Below are positions 1 through 5,232 of a stretch of 5,232 nucleotides of DNA, piece by piece; within the stretch, counting starts at the first letter, position 1, and each line of letters starts with the position of its first letter. Source of the stretch: Gammaproteobacteria bacterium (GTDB taxonomy: Bacteria > Pseudomonadota > Gammaproteobacteria > Pseudomonadales > Pseudohongiellaceae); NCBI GenBank assembly GCA_002684935.1, contig NYWC01000064.1, positions 1-5,232 of the forward strand, read 5' to 3'. The position numbers were made by a program, and so were the translations under genes. A model generated the notes under the pieces. It saw only the letters and a program-made list of their open reading frames with translations, did not search any database and had not been told where the DNA came from.

Positions 1-190
1 TTACTTATCAAGCTTTGTGATTTTCACCTTGGTTCGGTGCTTTTGTATATACCTATTTGCTGAGTAATCTATTCTTACTCTTTGGGGAGAGATGGAGCCT
101 TTTAATAACCAAACAAAAAACACTCCCCACCAGAGAACAAAAAACCAAATACCCGAGTCAGAAAAAATGAAGATTGCTTCGCTTGTTCAT
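1..190 (-). pseudogene. Possible small single-pass membrane protein, broken or frameshifted
   Basis: The minus-strand frame ending in TAA at 3-1 is open for 62 codons back to a TGA at 189-187. Read in order it gives a short polar start, a very hydrophobic stretch rich in W, F and V (about positions 96-153, including GIWFFVLWWGVFFVWLL), and a basic tail ending TKVKITKLDK. This looks like one membrane helix followed by a positively charged cytoplasmic tail. The frame has no ATG. An ATG lies at 190-188 in the neighbouring frame (MNKRSNLHFF, then stop), and removing one T from the run of six (plus-strand A run 163-168) would join the two into a protein of about 62 residues. I do not recognise a family. 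Alternatives are a GTG start at 123-121 giving about 40 residues, or chance, since a T-rich strand easily yields F, V and W codons. The stop codon falling exactly on the window edge is suggestive but may be coincidence. Confidence 0.3.
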
Positions 191-866
191 AATCCGTGAC
201 ATACAAAATCATGCGAACGCAGCGATTTAGAGTTGAGTGCAGAGTCAAGAGCGCGTCTTTTCCCTCCCTTCTTGTGAAATTTTAATTAGTTCAAGTTATT
301 TTTCAAATAGATGTTACAGGGGCTAATTCTTTGTCAGCTCATAAGATGTTGTTTTTACTCACGGCAAGGATTGTTTTCGGACTGGCAATACCAGCCTTTT
401 TTAAAGCCCTGTACGGACGTGCTTTACGGGTTTGAAGTCGCGGTGCCCGACTGTCGCTAATGTCGATACATTTAAAGCTCTATCCAATCTAGTGCTGCCT
501 CGGAAATTCTGTGGTGTCGCGTTACCTTCTGGCTTGAGATGGGGACTAATCCTGATGTTAAAAGTTCCAGCAGATGATGCTCAAAGGAGGCGCATGATTC
601 CTTCTTCTAAGCCCTAAAGTTTGCAATACACGGCCAGGTCGTCTGAACAGTTTTAGTGGATCGTCAAATAATTGTTCGCATTTAAGGATGCTCAATTTTC
701 GCTCGCGATCACATAAACAAAATAAAATACTGCATAAAGATATATAAATGTATTATATTCGTTAATTATGGCAATTTAACAAATATTATGTGGCTAATGA
801 GTAAGGCATCTTTTGAATTCCCAGCTTCTCGAGAGCCTATTGTGGCCCTCTTTACCCTTCATTTTT
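191..866. other. AT-rich intergenic region without a credible gene
   Basis: No frame on either strand gives a convincing protein here. The open frame at 432-617 (+) starts with TTG and has no family features. A strong purine-rich AAGGAGG at 584-590 precedes an ATG at 594, but the spacing is only three bases and the frame encodes just seven residues (MIPSSKP). A weak hairpin (CTGG 382-385, CCAG 391-394) is followed by six T at 397-402; a four-pair stem is too short to call a terminator. The stretch 711-790 is very AT-rich and includes a dyad listed separately. The region may be regulatory leader DNA for the receptor or decayed former coding sequence. Confidence 0.5.
761..780. promoter_or_regulatory. 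Short inverted repeat, possible operator
   Basis: GTTAA (761-765) and TTAAC (776-780) form a perfect five-base dyad with a ten-base spacer, and the inner flanks carry AATT on both sides, giving an imperfect 20-base palindrome. It lies in the AT-rich stretch about 90 bases upstream of the proposed -35 box at 867. Size and symmetry would suit a dimeric repressor or activator. It does not match the Fur box consensus, and AT-rich DNA produces such dyads by chance. Confidence 0.18.
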
Positions 867-895
867 TTTACAGATCTACCATATTTCGTTGTAAT
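867..895 (+). promoter_or_regulatory. Candidate sigma-70 promoter for the receptor gene
   Basis: TTTACA at 867-872 matches five of six bases of the TTGACA consensus. After exactly 17 bases, TGTAAT at 890-895 matches five of six of TATAAT. A run of T (862-869) lies just before and within the -35 box. The predicted start is near 902, giving a 5' leader of about 100 bases before the ATG at 1001. I see no Fur box overlapping it, so iron control is not supported by the sequence. Assignment rests on consensus match and position only. Confidence 0.45.
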
Positions 896-988
896 ATGTG
901 CTGCATAGAAGAGCCGAATTATTCAGTGCCTTGCCATATGTATGAAAGCGCGAGGGGTTGGCCGGATGTTACTTTAATTGCGATGAAC

Positions 989-994
989 AAGAGG
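989..994 (+). promoter_or_regulatory. Ribosome binding site of the receptor gene
   Basis: AAGAGG lies six bases before the ATG at 1001, a normal spacing for a Shine-Dalgarno element. It fixes the start: the same frame has a TAA at 998-1000 immediately before the ATG, so no upstream start is possible, and the signal peptide begins right at this ATG. Confidence 0.75.
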
Positions 995-1000
995 TTTTAA

Positions 1001-4000
1001 ATGAAAGCTAATAATTACTCGAGGCGGCCCAATTTCCCCAGGGCAGCGGTAGCCGCAGCAATCTCTGCGGCATTATCAGTGCCTGCGGTTTCGCTCGCCC
1101 AGTCTGGTGATATAGATGAGATCGTGGTCACCGGCTCCAGAATACCGGCGGATCCGAATGTCATTTCTTCGGTTCCAATACAATCTTTAAATGCAGAAGA
1201 CATTCGTAATTCTGGAGAAATCAATATCGCCGATATTGTAGCTGACATTCCCGCTCTGATTTCTTCCCAGACAGCAGAAAATTCATCTACCGGTGCAAAT
1301 AGCCTCAATTTGAGAGGATTGGGCGGCGACCGGACACTGACGCTGGTAAATGGTAGGCGTCACGTTGCGGGATTCCGTGGCTCTCAAGCTGTAGACACTG
1401 GCACGATTCCTCGGGCCCTGGTCCGGAGTGTTGAAGTCACTACGGGCGGTGCGTCAGCGGTATATGGGGCCGACGCGGTTACCGGCGTTGTGAACTTCAT
1501 TCTCCGAGATGATTTCGAAGGTTTTCAGGTTGACCTTCAACAGGGTTTGCCTGAACGTGGGGATGGGCGAACAACAGCAGTCGATGCTACCTGGGGCATG
1601 AATTTTGACAACGATCGCGGAAACGTTGCAGTTTCTCTCAGTTTTGAAGATGACACCGGCATTCTCTACGGAGACCGAGACTGGTCTAAAGACAATGGCA
1701 TTTCCTCTGTTGGCCCAAGGGCTAATCCCTCGACTGATCCCAACGCGCCGCCCAGAGCTATCGTCGACAATCCCACGTTTTGGTTAACTTCTCAGGCCGG
1801 TTCGATCGCGCCCACTTTTGGTGGCAGAAACACGACTTATGTCGATATCAATAACAACGGGATAGCAGACTGCCAAGAGTCTGAAGGCGGACGAGTTGGT
1901 TATCTTGCTGGATGCTGGATTACTAATCCAGACGGCTCTGTCCGCGTAAATCAAGATGGCACAGTCCTCGGAACCTTGTGGGGGCAAGGTGGTGATGGCG
2001 GTGTTATATCTGCAAACCGTGATTCGCTATATCCAGAAACCGAGCGCGCGGTTGTCAATATCAACGCCAATTACGACCTAACTGACACGTTCAATGTGTT
2101 TTTTGAGGGCAAGTATGTCGAGGCGACATCTACAACCTTCTCTGAGGGTGATGGTTTCTATGACACCCTCTTCATTCAAGCAGACAACCCATACATTCCA
2201 TCTCAACTCCTCCCAGTGGTGGCTCAGACAGGTGGACTATTGTTGACCCAAGATCCACACGATTTTAGCGATAACAACCCCTCTGAATATACCCGAGAGA
2301 CCACTCGCTTTGTCGCAGGGTTTGAGTGGGAGATGTCCCCTGAACATACGCTTGAGGTTTCTGTTAACCATGGCGAATTCACCAACACGAGTAATATAAC
2401 GACTACCGTGCTGGACCGCACCTTCGCAGCCATAGATGCAGTCAAAGATAGTAGCGGCAACATAGTTTGTCGATCAGACCTAAAGCCCTCAGCAGCCTAC
2501 GAGATAGACTACTTTGCCGGTTCTAACAGCTACGCCGATGGAGCCTATAGCAGCGATCGTTATTACTCTTTCACTCCAGGTGATGGTCAGTGTCAGCCTC
2601 TGAACCCATTCGGCAAATATTCTGCCAGTGAGGCAGCGCAAAATTTCATCACTATGCCTCTCGAAAGAGTTCTTGAACTGGATCAGACGGTGCTGAATGC
2701 GACATTGGTAGGTGAGTTTGAGTTTGCCTCACGTCTCTTAGATGGGCCCATTGGTTACGCGACAGGTATAGAATATCGTGAGGAATCTAGCCTCAACATC
2801 CTAGATCCACTCGACCTGGGCATTATGCCGGCTGGGACCTCATACACCGCAGGTCAGAGTGTAAATGAGGTGAGTGATTGGCTTTATACATTCATCGATT
2901 ACGATAATTCTCAGCAGTACAACACTCAGGGCGAGTATGACGTAACGGATGCCTTTGTGGAATTCAGGCTCCCTGTACTCCGAGGTAGGGCACTTGCAGA
3001 GGAATTAACTATCGATGGGGCTGCTAGAGTTGCGAATTATTCAACCCTGGGTGAAGCGACCACTTGGAAATTTGGCGCGACATGGGCACCGAACAACGAA
3101 CTGAGCTTTAGGGGGACTATTTCGGAAGCGGTCAGAGCACCTAACATTTCTGAGCTTTTTGATCCCAAGTTACCCATAACAGTTGCCGCGAACGCTGATC
3201 CCTGTGACCCAAATAATGTCGCAAATGGAACCGCTAATCGGGAGGCAAATTGCATAGCCGCACTGCAGGCAAATGGCTTGGCTCAGGCAGATATTTTCGA
3301 CTCTAATGGCAACTACGCATGGACAAACCCTCTTACGGCGCGTTTTGCTGGCGTGTCAGGCGGAAACCCTGCTCTTGACGTTGAGACTGCAAATACCGTC
3401 ACTGTGGGAGCGGTCTACAGGCCAGAGATGGTCGAGGGGCTGACCTTGACTGTCGACTACTGGGATGTAGTGATTCAAGACGCGATCTCTGCAGTGGGAT
3501 CATCAGACATCCTTGAAGGATGTTTTGACTCTGCTTCGTATCCTAACTTGGGATTCTGTAATTCCTTCACTAGGCGGGGAGATGGCGGTCTCAACTTCCT
3601 TGAGACGGGACAGATTAACTTTGCGAAGCTCGAGGCACGCGGTATTGATTTCTCTGCTAACTATGATTTCTCCGTCGGAGAAAATAATTTTGGAGTTAGG
3701 CTGGTTGGATCAAGACAGGAGAGACTCGATAGGTTTTTTAATCCGCTAGACATGACAGACGTTGACCCTGAGATAATGGAAATACAGCGCCCTCGACTAA
3801 GTGCTTCGCTTGGTTTGTCCTGGGACAGAGGTCCAGTGAGAGTTGGTCTTCAAACTATTTATCAAGGAAAGCAGGGAGTCGATGAAATTGAAGAGGTCCG
3901 CGGCATCGCTGGGCAATCGCCACTGTATGGCTCCGCCGGGTTCTTCGGAAACGTGCTTATATCCGATCTTAACGCGAGCTATCAGTGGAGGGATGGGGTT

Positions 4001-4117
4001 AATTTTTTCGGAGGCATAAACAACCTTTGGGATGAGGAGCCTTTTTCTACACAGACGGCATGGCCCGTCGGGCCAAGAGGAAGGACTTTATTCCTCGGCC
4101 TATCGTACTCGCTCTAA
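1001..4117 (+). CDS. TonB-dependent outer-membrane receptor, large barrel type
   Basis: This 1038-residue protein should form an outer-membrane beta-barrel that imports a scarce ligand using energy passed from the inner membrane by TonB-ExbB-ExbD. Residues 1-33 are a signal peptide: basic start (SRRPNFPR), Ala-rich core, likely cleavage after SLA at 31-33. The TonB box DEIVVTGSR (39-47) follows directly, with no STN signalling domain or carboxypeptidase-like N-terminal extension. The plug spans about 54-170, with LNLRGLG (102-108), LTLVNGRR (113-120) and the VEVTTGGASAVYGADA block (144-159) ending in GVVNFIL. The rest is barrel, with family-typical EAVRAPNISELF (709-720), YWDVVIQDAIS (820-830) and ARGIDFSANYDF (879-890), closing on a strand ending in LFLGLSYSL. 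Eight cysteines fall into four close pairs (291/305, 490/531, 735/751, 841/853), and residues 282-293 form an EF-hand-like loop. Start and stop look intact. The substrate is unknown: siderophore, vitamin, sugar polymer or other compounds are all possible, and no neighbouring enzyme narrows it. Confidence 0.96.
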   Translation: MKANNYSRRPNFPRAAVAAAISAALSVPAVSLAQSGDIDEIVVTGSRIPADPNVISSVPIQSLNAEDIRNSGEINIADIVADIPALISSQTAENSSTGANSLNLRGLGGDRTLTLVNGRRHVAGFRGSQAVDTGTIPRALVRSVEVTTGGASAVYGADAVTGVVNFILRDDFEGFQVDLQQGLPERGDGRTTAVDATWGMNFDNDRGNVAVSLSFEDDTGILYGDRDWSKDNGISSVGPRANPSTDPNAPPRAIVDNPTFWLTSQAGSIAPTFGGRNTTYVDINNNGIADCQESEGGRVGYLAGCWITNPDGSVRVNQDGTVLGTLWGQGGDGGVISANRDSLYPETERAVVNINANYDLTDTFNVFFEGKYVEATSTTFSEGDGFYDTLFIQADNPYIPSQLLPVVAQTGGLLLTQDPHDFSDNNPSEYTRETTRFVAGFEWEMSPEHTLEVSVNHGEFTNTSNITTTVLDRTFAAIDAVKDSSGNIVCRSDLKPSAAYEIDYFAGSNSYADGAYSSDRYYSFTPGDGQCQPLNPFGKYSASEAAQNFITMPLERVLELDQTVLNATLVGEFEFASRLLDGPIGYATGIEYREESSLNILDPLDLGIMPAGTSYTAGQSVNEVSDWLYTFIDYDNSQQYNTQGEYDVTDAFVEFRLPVLRGRALAEELTIDGAARVANYSTLGEATTWKFGATWAPNNELSFRGTISEAVRAPNISELFDPKLPITVAANADPCDPNNVANGTANREANCIAALQANGLAQADIFDSNGNYAWTNPLTARFAGVSGGNPALDVETANTVTVGAVYRPEMVEGLTLTVDYWDVVIQDAISAVGSSDILEGCFDSASYPNLGFCNSFTRRGDGGLNFLETGQINFAKLEARGIDFSANYDFSVGENNFGVRLVGSRQERLDRFFNPLDMTDVDPEIMEIQRPRLSASLGLSWDRGPVRVGLQTIYQGKQGVDEIEEVRGIAGQSPLYGSAGFFGNVLISDLNASYQWRDGVNFFGGINNLWDEEPFSTQTAWPVGPRGRTLFLGLSYSL

Positions 4118-4136
4118 TTTTTGGTGAGATTCTTAC

Positions 4137-4161
4137 AAAGCCCGCGGAAGCGGGCTTTTTT
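4137..4161 (+). terminator. Rho-independent terminator of the receptor gene
   Basis: AAAGCCCGC (4137-4145) pairs perfectly with GCGGGCTTT (4150-4158) around a GGAA tetraloop, and the T run continues to 4161. It begins 20 bases after the receptor's TAA. The GC-rich core, stable loop and T tract make it a textbook terminator and imply that the receptor transcript ends here. The A bases at the 5' foot could also support weaker termination of minus-strand transcripts. Confidence 0.92.
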
Positions 4162-4470
4162 GTGACTACTGCTCTTATTTTCTTGCTGCTACAAATAGTG
4201 TAGAGCACGTATAACAAGTATTTGCTGCAGTTCTGCTAGGTTGGCCTAGGGCTGTTTATTTTTCGAATTCTCTTTCGAACCGGCTGTTACCAGGCATGAA
4301 ATTTCCGTTTGTTGCTGATCGGGTAGCACTGATGCCTAGCCTCATTCATCGCTTCCGCTGCGAGTGCGCGGCACCCCAGTTGTTGTCCTGCTCTTGGGCA
4401 AAACATGGTTTGTCCCCTTTCTTCCTTCGAGTCCGCTGGGTAGGCTTTAGGCTCAAACGGTAACGGCAAC
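4162..4470. other. Intergenic stretch with no convincing gene
   Basis: Nothing here is recognisable as a protein family. On the minus strand an ATG at 4406-4404 with an upstream AAGGGG-like purine stretch opens a 39-residue frame to 4287 (starting MFCPRAGQQLGCR); on the plus strand an ATG at 4296 opens a frame of similar size. Neither has membrane segments or motifs I can name. A five-pair hairpin, CTAGG (4236-4240) with CCTAG (4245-4249), has no continuous T tract. TTTCGAA occurs twice twelve bases apart (4261-4267 and 4273-4279). Confidence 0.45.
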
Positions 4471-4500
4471 AAAAAACCCGCACCGCCTCCAGAGCGGGTT
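4471..4500 (-). terminator. Rho-independent terminator on the minus strand
   Basis: Read on the minus strand, AACCCGC (4500-4494) pairs with GCGGGTT (4481-4475) around a 12-base loop, and the T run continues to 4471. The T tract follows the stem only in minus orientation, which sets the direction. It could end the short transcript proposed at 4557-4471, or have served the decayed coding fragment upstream (stop at 4623). Confidence 0.7.
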
Positions 4501-4557
4501 CTATAGATGGTGGCTATGGGTATTACTGAATGAGTTCCTTAAGTATCTGTAAATATA
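4471..4557 (-). ncRNA. Candidate small RNA or attenuated leader
   Basis: A transcript starting near 4557 from the minus-strand promoter at 4593-4564 would run about 87 bases and end at the terminator hairpin at 4500-4471. It contains no ATG, so a leader peptide is unlikely unless a rare start is used. Its 5' half is single-strand-prone (rich in A, C and T) and its 3' end is a GC-rich hairpin with a T run, the general shape of many bacterial small RNAs. Alternatively it could be the leader of the small minus-strand frame at 4406-4287. I do not recognise a known RNA family. The call is inference from promoter plus terminator spacing. Confidence 0.3.
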
Positions 4558-4563
4558 AAATAT

Positions 4564-4593
4564 ATAAAAGCAATGAAAAATAGATACTGTCAA
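4564..4593 (-). promoter_or_regulatory. Minus-strand promoter with consensus -35 box
   Basis: On the minus strand TTGACA (4593-4588) is a perfect -35 consensus. With an 18-base spacer, TTTTAT (4569-4564) matches four of six bases of the -10 consensus, and the DNA around it is almost purely A/T, so an alternative -10 a few bases further on is possible. The start of transcription would be near 4557. It lies downstream of the minus-strand fragment's stop codon and upstream of the hairpin at 4500-4471, so its most direct product is the short RNA listed. Confidence 0.4.
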
Positions 4594-4622
4594 AATTACC
4601 GATAAATCAATCCTTCCAGTAC

Positions 4623-5028
4623 TCATACAAAGGTCATTTGGCTTTTACGGTTTTTCCAGCTTTTTTGCTGTATTTGGACCGCTTGGGCGTCAACTGGCCA
4701 CTCATTCTTGCTTGACGAGACCCCAAGCGCTGGCCGTAGCGGACCAATTCTCTCCGCTGGTCTGGTTACAACCACATATTGGTCTGCGTTATCCAGCGTC
4801 GCCTGCGCAATGGCCCTAATTTCGGTCGTCCACTGAGGGAAGGCAGGTGCCTCGTTCGATTCAACCCCATGAGCGTCATGCAGCCAAATCAGCGTTCCTC
4901 TGTCCACTGTAATCTTTCCAGCGTGGCCTTTCTCGTCGTTGAACAAGGAAGTTTCAGCAGCTCCCGTGAGTTGTTCCACATCGCCCTACAAGCTCACCCG
5001 CCTCATACGCGGCCCGAAGGTCGTGCAC
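4623..5028 (-). pseudogene. Unrecognised coding fragment, probably frameshifted
   Basis: From a GTG at 4979 the minus strand is open to a TGA at 4625-4623 (118 codons). The first 90 or so residues look like real soluble protein: EQLTGAAETSLFNDEKGHAG, then TLIWLHDAHG, then TTEIRAIAQATLDNADQYVV, with balanced charge and helix-like spacing. The last 30 residues are Lys/Gln-rich and less protein-like. Just upstream a neighbouring frame gives VHDLRAAYEAGELVG (5028 to about 4984); removing one G from the GGG run near 4983-4985 fuses the two smoothly, suggesting a one-base frameshift. Upstream of that, protein-like sequence stops where the plus-strand transposase remnant begins, so the 5' part is probably lost. 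I do not recognise the family and assign no function. The start could instead be the GTG at 4979, making a short intact gene. Confidence 0.38.
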
Positions 5029-5032
5029 GACA

Positions 5033-5232
5033 ATGACCTGGGCTCAGCGCTTGAAGCGCGTATTCAATATCGACACCGAAACCTGCGAGCAGCATCAGAA
5101 GCCGATCAACGTGATTGCCTGCGTAGAAGGTCCCGTGGCTATCCGGCAGATTCTGGATCATAAAGCAATGAACTCGACCGCCAACGATTACTGCGATTTT
5201 TCGCAGTTCTTTTTTCATTCGCCTTGTTTAAG
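5033..5232 (+). mobile_element. IS91-family transposase, C-terminal remnant
   Basis: From the ATG at 5033 the plus strand encodes MTWAQRLKRVFNID, then TETCEQHQKP, then INVIACVEGP and AIRQILDH (to 5161). This is the conserved tail of IS91-family transposases, HUH (Y2) single-strand nucleases that move by a rolling-circle mechanism. Intact members are several hundred residues long and carry the zinc-binding and catalytic HUH/Tyr parts before this tail; none of that is visible upstream, where this frame meets a stop at 4967-4969. Family members usually have CxxCGG where this copy has CEQHQKP, so the second cysteine is His and the glycines are gone. After ILDH the frame stays open to the window edge but does not resemble the usual Pro-rich end. 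Most likely a dead fragment left by deletion or partial transposition. The long minus-strand open frame over the same bases (5218-5003) is its shadow. Confidence 0.72.

Noticed and set aside
84..145. Repeated AACAAAAAAC (112-121 and 136-145) and a seven-base inverted repeat (83-89 with 123-129).
   Set aside because: Low-complexity A-rich DNA gives such repeats by chance; no array or regular spacing is present.
382..402. Hairpin followed by six T, possible terminator.
   Set aside because: The stem is only four base pairs and there is no plus-strand gene upstream to terminate.
432..617. Plus-strand frame of 61 codons.
   Set aside because: TTG start without a ribosome binding site and no recognisable protein features.
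788..1000. Plus-strand frame of 70 codons ending in TAA directly before the receptor ATG, suggesting a translationally coupled leader gene.
   Set aside because: It has no ribosome binding site, no family features, and the best promoter lies inside it; the frame is simply open by chance.
1005..1030. SRR near the receptor N-terminus, resembling a twin-arginine export signal.
   Set aside because: The hydrophobic residue after the arginines is misplaced for the twin-arginine consensus, and outer-membrane barrels are exported by the Sec system.
4287..4472. Minus-strand frame of 61 codons just past the terminator hairpin.
   Set aside because: The TTG start overlaps the terminator T tract and the sequence has no family features; a shorter ATG version (from 4406) remains unsupported.
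5003..5218. Minus-strand open frame of 71 codons starting ATG, with a stretch (VDRLLMLLAGFGVDIE) resembling the end of small XRE-type antitoxins.
   Set aside because: The same bases on the plus strand encode the well-known IS91 transposase tail, a far more specific match; the frame lacks a helix-turn-helix region and ends in Arg-rich noise.

Overview
The only clearly intact gene in this window is a large TonB-dependent outer-membrane receptor of 1038 residues at 1001-4117 (+). It has a signal peptide, a TonB box, a plug domain and a long beta-barrel. The host is therefore a Gram-negative bacterium. The receptor's style (DEIVVTGSR box directly after the signal peptide, large barrel, cysteine pairs in loops) is common in marine and environmental Gammaproteobacteria, but that placement is an inference and the genus cannot be read from the sequence.

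Layout. Positions 1-190 hold, on the minus strand, an open frame ending exactly at the window edge. It encodes a very hydrophobic segment and a basic tail, and its only nearby ATG is one frame off across a run of six T, so it is a possible small membrane protein or broken gene. Positions about 191-866 are AT-rich and show no credible gene. A good sigma-70-like promoter (867-895) and a clear ribosome binding site (989-994) lead into the receptor, and a strong rho-independent terminator follows it (4137-4161). The receptor therefore looks monocistronic.

To the right (4162-5232) the DNA looks like accessory debris. A consensus -35 box on the minus strand, an AT-rich -10 region and a terminator-like hairpin about 60 bases further on together outline a possible short non-coding transcript (about 4557 down to 4471). 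Beyond it is an unrecognised, probably frameshifted minus-strand coding fragment (about 4623-5028). It meets, tail to head, the C-terminal part of an IS91-family (HUH/Y2) transposase on the plus strand (from about 5033), which lacks the rest of the transposase.

The genes do not form an obvious pathway. The coherent unit is one receptor with its own promoter and terminator, flanked by decayed sequence. I found no CRISPR array, tRNA or rRNA, and no convincing new multi-gene system. The items most worth a second look are the candidate small RNA, the calcium-loop and disulfide pattern in the receptor, and the IS91 junction.
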